A program made the translations under genes and the position numbers. From assembly GCA_910589415.1 (NCBI GenBank), contig OU342630.1:73652186-73716185 (forward strand): a stretch of DNA of 64,000 nt, read 5' to 3'. The notes beneath the pieces are model-generated. The model did not search any database. It was given only the letters and a program-made list of their open reading frames with translations, and was not told where the DNA came from. Position 1 is the stretch's first letter. Every line of letters begins with the position of its first letter. Shown here piece by piece: positions 10,857 to 24,301 of the stretch. The stretch is from Malachius bipustulatus (taxonomy: Eukaryota; Arthropoda; Insecta; Coleoptera; Melyridae).

Positions 10857-13800
10857 ATGTTTGCCGTAAGGATCTTCGTAAGTGGTGTTATTTCATGAGT
10901 TCTTCGAGTGCGACAAATTATCAATTGGAGGGTTAAACGACTACTATAGTTTTCTTAAGTAATTTTTTATTGTAAAAAATCAACTCTATGAATTATATCA
11001 TTGTAAGGATTAAGTGTTCGTTATAAAAACTTGAGTGTTCGTTTCACCCTTGAATATATGGAGTGTCAACTTTTAAAGGTGTCCACGGGAAAATAGCACT
11101 TTAATGGACTTTTTGGGGATTTTTAAAGTTTCCCGTTTCAATAACAGACAATAATGGTATTATTGATGTCAAAACTAAATTTCCTAATCGATTTATTTAT
11201 AAAAAGATCCATCCAATGATTCTTTTTGATAATCAAGTTAATTGAAATTTGAAAAATACAAGCCTTGCTTGCAATAAATGAATATTATAATAATTATTAT
11301 TAAATTAATAAATATAGCAAACGTTATATCCAGGCCAATAATTTTTCAAATTTGAAGTAAAAATAAAAAAAAAACACTTGAATGGATATTTTTAGATATT
11401 ATTTGATTTGGAATGGTTTTACAATGTCAATCCGTACAGACGCCCCCGGAAGTTGGCACACACGGTATACAATAAGCAGAAAAAATATGAAAGGAAAAAA
11501 AATTGCAATTGATAAAAAAAATAACATAAGGAACATTAGTGTAATTAATTACAATAAAATTATTGTCAGTTAACCAAACCTTGAACTTAAATAATTATTA
11601 TATGATCATTGATTTTAACATTAATAAATCAACAAGGGAGGTATTTAGGTATATTATTTATAGAAAACTTGTCTTGATTGATTTATTCCTGCATCAAATA
11701 TTTCATAAATCGACAATCTGGTTTCTTCTTAATGATATTTTTTTACCGTTCGTAGAACGTTCATTATAATTTTTTGTATTATTTGAATGTGCTTTACGGA
11801 TTCCCCTCAAGCTTTTCGTCATCTTAGTTGTTATAGTAGAGAGACATCTAGAGTTTTTGTTATAATTTTTTTAGTTTTTAAGTTTGAATGAAGGGAATTA
11901 GTACTCAAATCTTTTAGTATTCAATAATGTTATCTAAAGCCCTGATCTAAAAAAATTGCTATTTTTTTATTTATCGTCAGTATTCAGAGATTCTACCAAG
12001 TTGGGGCTATGAACATAAAATACATATTGATTTAATTTAGCATTTTGGTGTATTATTATCGTAATCGTAGAGAAAATGTTGTCTCCAACACGTTTGGAAT
12101 GACATATTCCGCACTGGTAGTTTCGTAGACAGCTCTTAACTGGCACGTAATATGCCACATTCCAAACTTGTTAAAGAATTATAATATGCTATTATATTAT
12201 CTAAAAATTCTCGTGAAAATAAATATGAATACTTATAATTCCTGAATGCTGTCAATATATCAGCTTTCTTCAAAATGATTGATTAACAGAGAAAGGATCA
12301 AAATATAATTGCATAGCAATCTTTCACACAAAGGTAATTGTAGGCACTAAAATAATAACACTGACTAAATTGACAAGACGTCCGCAGACGTCCGAAAAAT
12401 TTATGGTTTTCAATAACATTCAACGAAAGCTAAATTCGTTATTAATTACTAAGCATATTTTTCGATGCATATTTATTTCAAACTCCGGAAAATCAATAGA
12501 TATTTATAGAGTTTATAACTGCATATTATATTTATAAGAAAAATAGTATTTTTTCTTGCGATATCATCCAAAGGCAAAATTTCTAGAATCCAAAATTGTA
12601 AAACTCCAATCTTAATAAAGATTGCCTAACTTTCGTCTATTTTCCCTAATCGACAAATAAATGATCTAACAATCTTATCTAATATCTATAAATTATTGGA
12701 CTCTGGTGACTTTTTTTCATGTTTTGCGCCATAAATGTCCATGTGATCTCCAGGAAATTTATTTTTCCTCGTTTGGAAATAATTTTCTCAAATTTGTCGC
12801 TAGAATTAAATTGCATACAATCTTTTTCATATGCAGCATATACATTATGGTTCTACTTTGGTCCTTGCTTAATATATGGACTATTTATGCACCAAAATAA
12901 AAAGGCTAAATATATTGTTATCAAAAGTTTCAAAAAAATTAAACACCCTCTCAAAATATTTTACTTTGTGTAATACTTGCAGTTTCATAAGATTTTAATA
13001 TATTGATTTAAATTTTCTCAAATTATTTTATTCAGGTCTTCTCATTTTTATTTATTAATATTTCTTATTCAAACGTCCTAATCAAAGGCTATTTCCCTGC
13101 CGAGATAATAAATTCATAACAAATTTCCTGATTTTGGCGAATAATCGTCCAGTAGAGCCTCTTCCGTATTATTATTAAAATCATATAAAAAAATACAGCA
13201 TTTTTTCTTTAATATATTCATTTCATCAATAGACGTAGGTAATCTTATTATTGTGTAAATGTGAAACTTTTTAAGAATGCGTTTTTTATTATTATAAAAC
13301 GCATTATGTGTCATAAGAACGCAAAACTTATGAATGGACCATTAGAATATCCTATTTACATCTCATTTTCACTCATTTTTATCTTGAATATTATATAAAA
13401 AACATTCTATAATAGAGTTTCATGTGTAATCGGAACGAGAAATATAAGTTCTACCTACTTATATACTTATTTAGCGATTTTCGCTTACGAGTTGACAGAT
13501 CTTAATACTAATCACTTACCTATAGGTAACACTTTCACCAGTAAAAAGTTTAAATTGTATAATTCTGTAAACGTTAACATTATTAACAGATTAATTATTA
13601 TTATTTACTATTATAACATGATAGAGAAACCTATCTAAAAATAATATATCTATATACCTAATGTAGAGATACATAATACCTTATGTATTATACATATAAG
13701 TAACTACGATTTCCATGCTGGTACTTGATTGCTTCCACATTATTTGTTTTTAGTTTCATTTTAGTACGTGCAATATATAGGTCTTTCACTCTGCAAATTT

Positions 13801-16800
13801 ATTTATTAAGTTTTTAATATAGAGATCCTTCATGTGTATTTTTTTGCAGGTGGTTGTCTCTTTAATTCTGGCAGTTGCAATTGCCGCTCCTGCACCTGAA
13901 CCAGGGTTTCATCATCATGGGCATCAGTAAGTTATTAAATCATTTTTTTGAGATTTATAATAATTATAATGCATGCAATATTATAAAAAATATTTCTAAA
14001 TGACTTCCAAATAGTTATTAAGAAAATATTTGGTATCAATAATAATATCAGTTTGAAAATTGCGCCTTTTATTAAAGTTAGAGAAAAATTAGTTGGTAAA
14101 AGTATAACACAATGACAAGTACTTATAATAATACCTTCTTAGCTGTTAGTTTGTGAATTTTATTTAAATTATCGTGTACATATATGATTACATTAACATT
14201 GATATAGGTTCTTGATTTATAAGGTACTTTCGTCTATAAAATTGGTTATTCAAGATTGCTAAGAAAGTTCTATCATTTTTTTTTCAATATATTCCTGATC
14301 AAGAACGAATAATAATATAGGCATTCAAATTAACTTGAATCAGTTATTATTCATAACAAAAGATACACGATCTTATTAGTATAACTACACAAAAATAGTT
14401 GAATTCCTCCGTTTTTCACAATCGTATGGTCTGAACAATAAAATTTGCCTATAATAGAGTGCCATACTTTGCTAGATTAGAACAATATTAGATTATTCTG
14501 ACTATCCACTTGTTTCACTTTCTCTCAAACGACTTCGTCAGCTTATCTCTAATTGGTCCTAATTCAAAAACAACGTCATGTTTTATTGGTATACAACAAA
14601 TTGCAACAGATGGCATAGTTTAGTTTTTTTCTATATTGTGTATTTAATTAAGTTCTTAGAACAAATACAAACCTTCCATTCTAAATTGGTCGCTTATTAT
14701 GTAAGGAAGTATCCGGCAGATATTGAGCAGATTATTATGTGAAATTATGTCATTAAGATCTCTAGTTTTAAGTATTATCGACGATATATTATTTATTGGT
14801 AAAGATCAAGTCCGATAATGCTGATATATGGCAAAGATTATTATTCAATAATTATGGCATAAATTTTATATGCCTGATACATAATTAAGTATAAAACGAT
14901 TTTGTTGATGATTTCCTGATAATCAGTGGTCGATGCAGTAATTTTACATTTCTCCTTGACCATTTCCGTAACTACATTTCATAACTACCCTCAATTACTG
15001 CGCAAGTTTTATAATTTTTAGTTCCCAGCATTATAGTTGGAATAGTCATGAATCAAACTCATGAAAAATTACCAAAGGAGAGGTAATTTAAAAAAAAATC
15101 CCATATGGTCTTTACTAATTTATTCTAGCCTGAAACTGTTAAAATGACAAAGCCATACAATGATAAAAAATGGAGCAAACCCTAAAAAATCGAAATTTCC
15201 TACATTATAGTCAATTCATTTTTAGTTTTGAAAATAAATTATTTTTTGTAGGCTTGCGTCATTTCATATTTCAAATATTCTCAAAAAAATTTCAAAGCAC
15301 ACTAGATCTTAGTGTTTTAATAGTAAATTTTCATTTCTCTTATACATAGACGAGATATTGTTTTTTGATGTCTTCGTTGTAAAAACGTTAAGCAAAACAA
15401 ATATCTCACATAAAAAAAGCGTATCAAATATTATACTTTTCTTTTTATCAAAAAAGTAGCATTTTTTAGCGAATGACGTCAATATGAAATCATATTGCTC
15501 GCTTTTTATCTCATTCGGTAGAAAACTTTCTTTTTCTGAATTTTTTTTATGTAATAGGTAAGTAATTCTCATTTTTATCAAAAAAGTTATTTTTTGTTTT
15601 AAAAGTTATTAATTTTCCTTAAATCGAAGAATATTTTTTAGCAAATATTTTGCTCGATAAAAAAGAATCATGTGAGGTTGATAATGCTTGCAGAAAATAA
15701 ATTTGGCCTCATATGGATGAAGGGTTTTGTGTAAATATTTTTTATTTTTGTTTATTTATTCATCATATTTTCTTTCTTAATAATATTATTTCTAGTTAAC
15801 TCAATACCTCCCAAAATGTTTCTTTTAAATGAAAATGTATCCCCGAATACTTACCAATTGATTTAGTAGAACTCATTATACAGGGTGAGCCAAATTCGAG
15901 CTGCACCCTCGGCATCTCGGAAACTAGAAGAGTACTGACTCGGTTAAATTGGGGCAAAGTTGTTAAATTTTAAGCTCAATAATAATCTGAGAAAACGTTT
16001 TTTTAGTTTTTGATAGTTTTTGAAAAAAGTGATAAGGATGAAAAAATGAAAAATGAAATTTGAGAAATCTCGTTGGCTTATCTGAAAAGATCAAGATAAG
16101 ATGGGCCACTTTTTATTCGCTATCATTGTGTCTGCTCCGACATTGTTTTACACCGTACAGGAGTTTTTAGATACTATAATTCGATCCACAGTGACACTTT
16201 GTGATGGTTTTATGTTGTCATTTGTCTATGTGTGCGATTTGTGTTTTTGCGCATGTTTTTATATGTTCTTGACGTACTACAATTATTGTTCATTACAAAA
16301 CGTAGATAATAAATATCTATCTTCTATCTATCAAAATATGTAGGTAATAAGATTGAGGGTTACTCGTTTCGAATTTACGCTGCCATCATCAACTTTATTT
16401 TTTTTTTTAATACGAACCTGATTTTTTTGGATTTTAGAAGGAATTTGTTCTCAATTTGTTCTATTCAGTTTTCTTTCTTTTCTGAAATTTGTAAATTTCA
16501 TTTAAAAAAAAAATCATAATGGTTCTAGATTGAAAAAATAACGAATAAATTCATATTTTCATGACTATACTTTTGTAAAGAAAGTAAATTATTTATTATC
16601 AACTTATTCCACAACTGTATTGAGGTTTTTTTTAATGAAATTTTCAAATCTCAGCAGACAAAAACTGAATAGAATAAATCCTTCCAAAATTAAGAAAAAA
16701 AATCCAGGTAGGTAGGTACCTGGACGTGTAACCCTGAATCTTATAACATATTTTGTTATAGCAAATAAAAAGGGTCCGGTGAGAATGTGTTTTCAGGTTT

Positions 16801-19113
16801 TCGATATCTTTTCAAATAAGCCAACTAAGGGATTTAAAATTTCAACTATGTATTTCAGTTTTTTCAGTTTTTTCAAAAACTATAAGAGATAGCTGATTTT
16901 TTTTAGAATATTATTGAGCTTGAAATTTAGCAACTTTGTCCCATTCTTACCGAATCCGTGTCTGAATCAATGGTGTAGCTCGATTTTGACTCACCCTTTA
17001 TACTCACTTTTCAATTAGGCAAAATTTACAATAAAGAGAAAGCGAAAGTACAGCTAAAATTGAATCAGTGAAAATAGAATAATTGCGTAGGCTGATTTCG
17101 TGAACATTTTATATACTCCTGCAACTGTTCTAGGGCGACCATTGTTAATTTAAGAGAATAATCATGTATGTTTTACTTAATTTATTAGCATTCCTATTAT
17201 ATTTCTCGAAAATTACCTACAGTATTAAAAAAAAACATCTTTTGTACCTATCTAAAATTGTTAATTATTTGTAACATTCGTCTAGTATTCACTATTATTA
17301 TAAAAAAAAATTAATTAATATTAAAAAGAATCTTGAATTAATTATTAAAGTGTAATTAGAACTTTAGTTGTCATATAACAAAATTATGTTTTGCTTAAGT
17401 ATCTTTTGCAGCGTACAAATTTCATCCCCTAAAGTCAGCCTTCGAGTGGCAGCTTTCCCTTACATTTTTAAATGGGAAGTAGAGACACATCATTTGAAAC
17501 GTATCTTGATTCTGTATACAAAAATGATATGATATTTTTCAAATTTAATGAAAAAGAATACATTTAAAATAAAATAAAGTCTTCTGATTTAGAAAATTCA
17601 CAACACACTGCAAACTTGATACCTAAGTAATACCGTTTAATTTTGATGTTGTAAAGAACAAAAAATCATGAATCTAGGGTATAGGAGGTGTTCAAAAGCT
17701 CGCTTTGATCATTTTGGTGAAATTTGAAATAAAAATTTACTCTATACGTAATTTTTAGCTATAGGTATACCTAGTCAAAAGCTTACCCTTCCCATTTGAA
17801 CATTTGGGGGTGGTACCTAAGTATCAGGCTTGGTGGTCAGCCGAGGGGTGAATAATTATTAGTGCTACTAAGTGTAATTTAATAATCAAATATCGACCTG
17901 TTGCAAGTTTTCTTACTGCTACAGATATCAACTGAGAAAATCAATTTATTCGTTACATATGGTTCACACTGTATAAGAATTCAAATCTCCATTTATCGTG
18001 ACTAATGAAGAAGAAAGTTTCTAATAAATTATTTTTAAACCTGAGACGGAAATTGATTGCCATTAATTCTAAATGAGCTGAATTACATAATTATTATACC
18101 TAATATTATAAATATAATATTATTCAAATGAAAGTAGCTTAGAGGTTATTCGGTATTAGCCTGCACCTAATGATCCATATACACCTATAGCTAGTTTTAT
18201 GCGAAAAGGTGCAAGGAAGCAAAAATTTATTTTGTTATTGTTAAGATTATTCCGCGTCCTTTCCTTTGTATCCCATATTATCATTAATTATGTACGGGTA
18301 TGAACTTGTAAAGTTATCCTTGAACATCATCTAGTCTTATTATTAAAGTAATGAGTCCGAGGGCATGGGAAATAACATCTGTAATTTTATACAGACTCCA
18401 GCCGGAAGTTGGGAACATATTGGAAAAAAATTTATTGTTAACACTGTTAACACATTGTTAACAAGGAAATTAAATTCCTGTAGATAGTCTTTGCAATGCC
18501 TGAAACGTAGAAAACAATAACAAAAGAAATATAATTTTCGAATTACGTAGTTGTTACACGGTGTTACCAAAAATATAGTAAAACGACTTTCGAATAAGCT
18601 ACCCTCCCTACATAATTATGTGTCTTGGATTTTTTTTTATGCTATACGAATACAAAGGGTTCTAAAAGTCGACAGGTACCAAATATTTTTTTATAGTTTT
18701 TTTTTCATAGTAAAACTCAAAAGCTGTAACTTTTTTTCATAACTTACATTTACCTTAGATTGACTGTTTTGCTATAAAATCAAAAAGCACCGTATCCACA
18801 GTCAAAAGTGTCATTTTTGAAAATGTTTAACTTATAAACAACAGGATTTTTTTAAATTTTAGTCATTTTTATCTCTTCTTAGAATCGCATATCTCAAATA
18901 TTTATTTTTCTTTGCAGTGAGCACGTTTTGATTCATGTACCTCATCACGTGCACACGGTGCACCATCACCATGTGAAGAAGGTTCATGTACCAGTTCCGG
19001 TTGTGCATCATGTGCCAGTAGTAAAGAAAGTCTACATCCACGAAGCTCATCATGACCACCATCATGACCACCATGACTTAGACTTACACGGCTATCACGG
19101 AGGGTGGTGGTAA
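10857..19113 (+). CDS. Small histidine-rich secreted protein, three exons
   Basis: Exons are 10857-10877, 13850-13926 and 18918-19113, giving 97 residues. Donors are GTAAGT at 10878 and 13927; acceptors are TTTTTTGCAG and TTCTTTGCAG; phases are 0 and 2 and agree. The product starts MFAVRIF and continues with a hydrophobic run (VVVSLILAVAIAA), a likely signal peptide of about 19-21 residues. A mature part follows that is dominated by His, Val and Pro, with repeats such as VHHHH, VKKVHVPVPVV and DHHHDHH, ending GGWW. Such low-complexity secreted proteins occur in insect cuticle, salivary and metal-binding contexts; which applies here is unknown. I chose the start because the ATG follows the TATA box and opens a signal peptide. 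A second in-frame donor (GTAAGG, 10866) lies 12 bases earlier. Confidence 0.85.
10878..13849. other. Intron 1 of the histidine-rich gene
   Basis: AT-rich intron with a GTAAGT donor and TTTTTTGCAG acceptor. Open frames of 60-80 codons occur but have biased AT-driven composition and no recognisable domain. I see no transposon with defined ends. Confidence 0.6.
13927..18917. other. Intron 2 of the histidine-rich gene
   Basis: The donor is GTAAGT at 13927 and the acceptor TTCTTTGCAG ends at 18917. The intron carries the foldback at 15879-17000. The rest is unassigned AT-rich DNA with chance open frames. Confidence 0.6.
15879..17000. mobile_element. CAGGGTG foldback, family 3
   Basis: The left end is TA CAGGGTGAGCC and the right end GACTCACCCTT TA. 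The arms share inverted text over about 150 bases, for example TAAGCTCAATAATA against TATTATTGAGCTTG. The loop has an 80-codon open frame from 16101 with no recognisable domain, which I regard as chance. It is inserted in intron 2 of the histidine-rich gene. Confidence 0.75.
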
Positions 19114-19218
19114 TTGGCCACATCAATAATAAACACATATGTACCTGCGACTGGTCTGACTTATAAGCCAAACTGGTGAGTTCAGACTATGCAAAACATC
19201 ATTAAATTCAAAAACCAA

Positions 19219-19224
19219 AATAAA
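19219..19224 (+). promoter_or_regulatory. Candidate poly(A) signal, histidine-rich gene
   Basis: An AATAAA lies 106 bases after the stop codon. Another AATAAA at 19128-19133 is only 15 bases after the stop. Either could serve, and the sequence does not decide. Confidence 0.4.
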
Positions 19225-19532
19225 CAGCTGATACATGGGAAATACATAATGTAATTTTCACTGTCTGTCGTCCTGTTTCTCAAAATTTGAGTCAAATTGG
19301 TTTTTCACTTGTGAAACTATTTAATTTGTGTATAGTGTACATTTCAAAGCTACTGTTTGTATAAAAACTGCCGTTTACCTGAAAAAGAAGTGCATTTTTT
19401 CAATGCAAATTTTTGAAAGGCATTAGTTTGTTCCAGTATTTTTTTTACAAGGAACTGTAAATCATTGAAAATTTTTTTTTAAATATTAAAAACAAGGTTT
19501 TACGGAAGAAAGCAAAATATTGTCATCACATT

Positions 19533-19866
19533 ACGGTCTTTTTCTTTTGGTTTTCCTCTTTTGTCAATTGCTTTTCTTAGCATGTCAATTGATTTTCTTA
19601 TTCTTCAAATAACAACTGGTCATTGATTTTCCAATCAATTTCCTTTTATGTAAAATCAGTTTCACTTTATGTCAATTGCTTTTCCTATTCACGTTCAGTG
19701 ACAGACTTTTAAGCTTTGGAAAAGCATTTGGTATAAAGAGAATCTAATTTGACAAAAGAGGAATTTTTATTAAAAAATAAAACTCACGTCTAATAAATGA
19801 AAAATTATTTGACAAATTAGGAAAAACAATTGACAAAAGAGGAACACCAATAGGAAAAGACTGTAT
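19533..19866. mobile_element. Foldback MITE with TTTGTCAATTG repeats
   Basis: The left tip (CGGTCTTTTTCTTTTGG, then CCTCTTTTGTCAATTGC) is matched inverted on the right (AATTGACAAAAGAGG, then CCAATAGGAAAAGACTG). TTTGTCAATTG-like units recur inside both arms. Related text occurs at 39.79-39.92 kb. It is non-coding. Confidence 0.65.
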
Positions 19867-19992
19867 TATCACACAGAAAAAAATAAAACCATTTTTCACA
19901 CCTTTTCATAGTTTTCGTATTCTTAAGTAATTTGTTTAGGTAGGTACTTTTATTTACCTATTCTGCCATGTACAGATTTTTTTGATGGACGA

Positions 19993-20224
19993 ACGGCCTG
20001 AAATATCAAACGGCGCACAAATATTGTGCGCCGTAGTAACTGAGATTACTAAAAAAGGAATATCGGAAAATCGCAGCAAGCAGAAACTTACGTCTGGAGA
20101 AACATTTCTGTTTGGCGCTTCTCAGTCAGTGAAAATTTTCCTCCAAACGTAAGTTTCTGCTTACCTTTTGTCCGCAATTGCGTTTTTAGTCGGTAATATC
20201 AGTTACTGCACTTTATTTCGGCCT
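19993..20224. mobile_element. Small foldback element with internal palindromes
   Basis: The tips CGGCCTGAAATA and ATTTCGGCC are inverted. Inside are a near-perfect palindrome ACGGCGCACAAAT / ATTGTGCGCCGT and an inverted pair GCAGAAACTTACGT / ACGTAAGTTTCTGC. It lies about 0.9 kb past the histidine-rich gene and has no open frame. Confidence 0.6.
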
Positions 20225-20697
20225 TTACATCAATTTATTATCTCTTGTGTTACGGTATGACAATTATTTTCCATATAAATACAAATTTAAAATATCAGAT
20301 CAAATATTTTGAAAATTAAATTTATGTTATCCTAGTTATACCACATATTATGTACTTATTTATCTATTGATTTTTTGTTTCAGAAAATATTATTATGTCC
20401 TGTGGACATGATAATAAATGGGAAAGTGCAAAACATCGCATCGACGTTAGTTTTGTAGTTCCATCAGGAATGCATTGTATATACTTCTAGTTAATATTGA
20501 AAAATGTTATTTTTATAGCAAATATACACTTATGTATAAATGTGTTGTTTATTTTACTCTGATAAAACTAAGCGCCTCAAAAAAGGCTTCATTAAACGCA
20601 ACTAAACATAAATGATAATATATTATGGATCCGAATAGTTTTTAGAGTATAAAGAAAAACAAATATATATATAAAAAAATACGCACGGGAGATATTA

Positions 20698-21710
20698 TAT
20701 ACAGGGTGCACCATGTATCCTTCTCTATATTGCTATCTCCTAACGCTAACAGATACAGAGTCGGTTAAACAAGTCCAAAGGAGCGCAATTTTGTGGCCAT
20801 CTCGATTCCGTCGAGACATACAAGATATCTTTGACCGTTCCTGAAATATCCTGAAAAAACTGAAAAATGAGATTGCTTATTTTTTCCATATCTTTTTTAT
20901 TATTGGAGATTATTGAATAAGTTTTTGTGGGCTTACATAAGTCGTCAAGAGCTACCCATCTGACATTTCAAAAATTTTCAAAGCCGACTAGATCCCAGAA
21001 ATTTCATAGTACACTTTCGTTTTTCTTATGGCCACCATAGTGTTTTTTTTATGTTGTTCGGTATAAAAAAAATCATAAAAACAAAAAATTGTTAAACTTC
21101 AAAAAATAAATTAAATAAATTTTTATTCTTCTTTTTTCTTTACAAAAAAGACAACTTTTAAGACCGAATTTCATAGATAAATTAAAAAACCATAAGGCAA
21201 GCACTATTTCGGCGTATTTTACAAATGCTGACGTTTTTCGACGATTTTTTATTAGGTTTATCTTTGAAAAATTAAGAATAAAAATTAAAAAAAAATTTTT
21301 TTGAAGTTTAATAATTTTTGGTTTCCATTATTTTTTTCATATCGAACGACATAAAAAAATAATATGGCGGCCATAAGAAAAACGAAAGTTGACTGTGAAA
21401 ACTGTGAAAAACGATCTAGTAGGCCTTGAAAATTTTTGAAACATCAGATGGATAGCTCTTAACGGCTTATGTAAGCCTACAAAAAATTATTTATTAATTT
21501 CCAATAATAAAAAAGATATGAGGAAAATAAGAAATCTCGATTTTTCAGTTTTTTCAGGATATTTCAGGAACGGTCACAGATATCTTGCATGTTTTAACGG
21601 ATTCGAGATGGCCACAAAACTGCGCATCTTTTCTCTAATTTAACCGACCCTGTATCTCTTAGCGTTCAGGAGATAGCAATATAGAGAAGGATACATGGTG
21701 CACCCTGTAT
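20698..21710. mobile_element. CAGGGTG foldback MITE, family 1, copy 2
   Basis: The ends are TA TACAGGGTGCACCATG and CATGGTGCACCCTGTA. The internal text closely follows the copy at 53-1038. The right edge abuts the Ginger-like element that starts at 21710, so that element landed exactly at this MITE's boundary. Confidence 0.85.
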
Positions 21711-24049
21711 GTTACTGTAAAACCCCGAAATTAGGCAAAACCTAGGTTTAACGCGTACATCCTAGGATTTCCCAAAACTGAACCGTAAATGTCCGAAATG
21801 TTGTTCGGTTAGATGGCATTTCGGGCATTTACCATTCAGTTTTGGTAGATCCTAGGATGTGCACATTGCTATCGGTAAATGTCGGAATGGTTTGAATGCC
21901 CATTCTCACGCATGCTCACTGGGTCTTTAAAACAGCTGATTATTTATGCAGATGGCTGCGTACCTAGGTACGTGTCTACCGGTATACAGGAAAACTTTGT
22001 TTACTATTTTTGTGCGATATTGTTTGTGAGTCATGCCATCTTCAGAACGTTTTTATCAATTGATGGACGAGAAAATCTCCAAGAAAAATGCAGATAATAA
22101 CTTTTACATTACTCGCGACAAGTACGCAAAATTCATTTCGGAAGTGAAGGAAGCTAAGGCTGTTAAGTGTAGAAAATCTATTCATTACCGAAGGTAAGAA
22201 GAACAAGGTAAATCTTCACGATGTTGAAAATAATTGCATTTATCGTAGGTTGAAACGATTTGATATAGTCAGCGTCAGCGGTGAAGATAAACTTATCGCC
22301 CCACTGTCTCCAGAGTGCAAAGATATCCGTTATTATCTGTGCTATGAAGAGCTATTCACCGTAATACATGAAGCTCATCTTACAACTGGCCACGGTGGTA
22401 GAACCATAGAGTATTAAAGGAAGTTAGTCGCAAGTACAAAAATGTGACTGTTGAAGCAATTGTACAGTATTTGCAACTTTGTGAACCATGTCAAAAAAAG
22501 CAATGCATGCCGAAGAAAGGGCTTGTTGTTAAACCTATAACTGCACAGAGAAATGAATTCTAGATGCCAAATCGATTTAATCGACATGCAATCCAACCCG
22601 GACAAGGATTTCAAGTTCATCATGGTTTATCAGGACCATCTAACGAAGTTCGTTGTTATTCGACCTCTTCGTTCTAAACGGACAGAAGAAATAGCTTATC
22701 AACTCCTTGATATTTTTACTTTACTTGGAGCTCCTGCCATACTTCATTCAGATAACGGAAGAGAGTTTTCAAATGCTATAGTAACTGAGCTTTGTTCTTT
22801 GTGGAGTGAAGTTAAAATCGTCCATGGTAAGCCCCGCCATAGCCAGTCGCAAGGGTCAGTTGAACGGGCAAACCAAGATATACAAAACATGATAACAACT
22901 TGGATGGAAATAAATCAGACCCAACAGTGGTCTGAATCCCTCAGGTTTGTGCAGGCTATGAAAAATCGATCTTACCACGAGGGTATTAAACGCTCACATT
23001 ATGAAGCCATGTTTGGTTGTTCTATGAGAATGGGTCTTGCGAATGCACATATACCAGCTAACCTGCTTCCCAGTCTTCACAGCGAAGACGACCTCCAAAC
23101 ATTATGTATTGATGAAGGCCGCAATAGTACTACAGACATTATGTGAAGAAAACACAGCTGAAACGTTAATGCTTCCTCATTCATTAGTAAATGAGTCCAC
23201 CCTGCCAGATCACAACAATCAAGAACAGAATAATGTGGAACATGATACTGTTAGTGAAAACATAAAACGTCATAGAGATGAAGCACATTGCGCATTACAG
23301 GAACAAGCAAAAAAAAAATGAAGATGACATCCGATAAAAAGTTTCCTGCGGCGCAGCGAGGACAAACCGTGAAAATAAAAATACCCGACGTAGACAGATC
23401 CAAAACAGATCCAAGGACGCTATTAGCAGTTATATTAGATGTGCAAGACGAAGAATTCTATCGTCTTGGCACAACTGCAGGAACTATCACACAGTTATTT
23501 ACAAGAAACCAGTTTACTGTCTGCAAAGAAAATTTTATTAGTAACTCAGATGTATTACAGAAGGAAGTAACTGTTAGAGGAGCTGTACGACAGATGTCCC
23601 TATCTGGTGGGCAAGGATATCAGCGATGTAACTGCACACGAAAATGTACCACGAAAAGATGTAGGTATGTGCAAAGCTTCAAACAAGCTTTGTAATTCGA
23701 AATGTCATGGGAGCTTGTCATGTAATAACAAATGAATTTGCTGTTTTCTTCGTTCAATTTTCTTTAATGTAGCATTTTGCGTAAACTGTTTATTTTTGTT
23801 AATTTTAGTAATTTACATTATCTACTCTGTACACTCTGTGGTAATAAATACCTCTTATAACCGCCCGACTGTATTTACCGATAGCAATGTGCACATCCTA
23901 GGATTTACCAAAACTGAATGGTAAATGCCCGAAATGCCATGTAACCGAACAACATTTCGGACATTTACGGTTCAGTTTTGGGAAATCCTAGGATTTCCCA
24001 AACCGCGTTAAACCTAGGTTTTGCCAAATTTCGGGGTTTTACAGTAACA
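21710..24049 (+). mobile_element. Ginger-like DNA transposon
   Basis: Terminal inverted repeats of about 177 bases begin TGTTACTGTAAAACCCCG and end CGGGGTTTTACAGTAACA. Each contains CCTAGGATTT and AACTGAACCGTAAATG type motifs. It encloses one gene with a GPY/integrase-type DDE core. TGTTAC-type ends with a retroviral-like integrase fit the Ginger group of cut-and-paste elements (family knowledge). Both flanks show TA directly against the ends; the 4-base duplication usual for Ginger is not seen. Confidence 0.8.
22033..23733 (+). pseudogene. Broken integrase-like transposase (KRBA2/Ginger type)
   Basis: The frame opens at 22033 (MPSSERFYQL). It shows a His/Cys zinc motif (HEAHLTTGH, then CEPC near 22490) and an integrase core at 22553-23146 with the DDE residues in IDLIDMQ, HSDNGREF and QGSVERAN. 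A C-terminal cysteine-rich tail (CNCTRKC, then CNSKCH) ends near 23733. Several frame breaks separate these parts: a stop after 22190, shifts near 22400 and 22555, one near 23110-23140, one near 23310 and one near 23660. All three catalytic residues remain in one open stretch, but the gene cannot give a full protein. Proteins of this type are annotated as KRAB-A domain-containing 2-like in many insects (recall). It is recently but clearly dead. Confidence 0.8.
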
Positions 24050-24301
24050 TATACACAAATTTTCGTCATTACTGTTCAGAATTCAAAAACATATCAAACA
24101 CAAGAGAAGTACATCAAACACTATAACAATAATATACCACAATAATAGGGAGTATAGGTACAAACTCTTTAAAGAGTAACCGCAGGGTCTCTCCGAGAAA
24201 CTCTTGGATGCTGTACTAACACTTCTCACTCAAGAAGCGCTTTAGACACCTCCTAAAGCATCTCTCATCATCTATGTCTTATATCCTGCGGTAGTCTGTT
24301 A
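24050..24301. other. Unassigned spacer
   Basis: Short stretch between the Ginger-like element and the next foldback, with no gene or repeat boundary visible. Confidence 0.4.

Noticed and set aside
16101..16343. 80-codon frame with several cysteines in the family 3 foldback loop
   Set aside because: No similarity to a transposase or other family that I can see; likely chance.
18902..19171. Minus-strand open frames across exon 3 of the histidine-rich gene
   Set aside because: They are reverse readings of His/Val codons; the plus strand has a signal peptide, matched splice phases and a TATA box.
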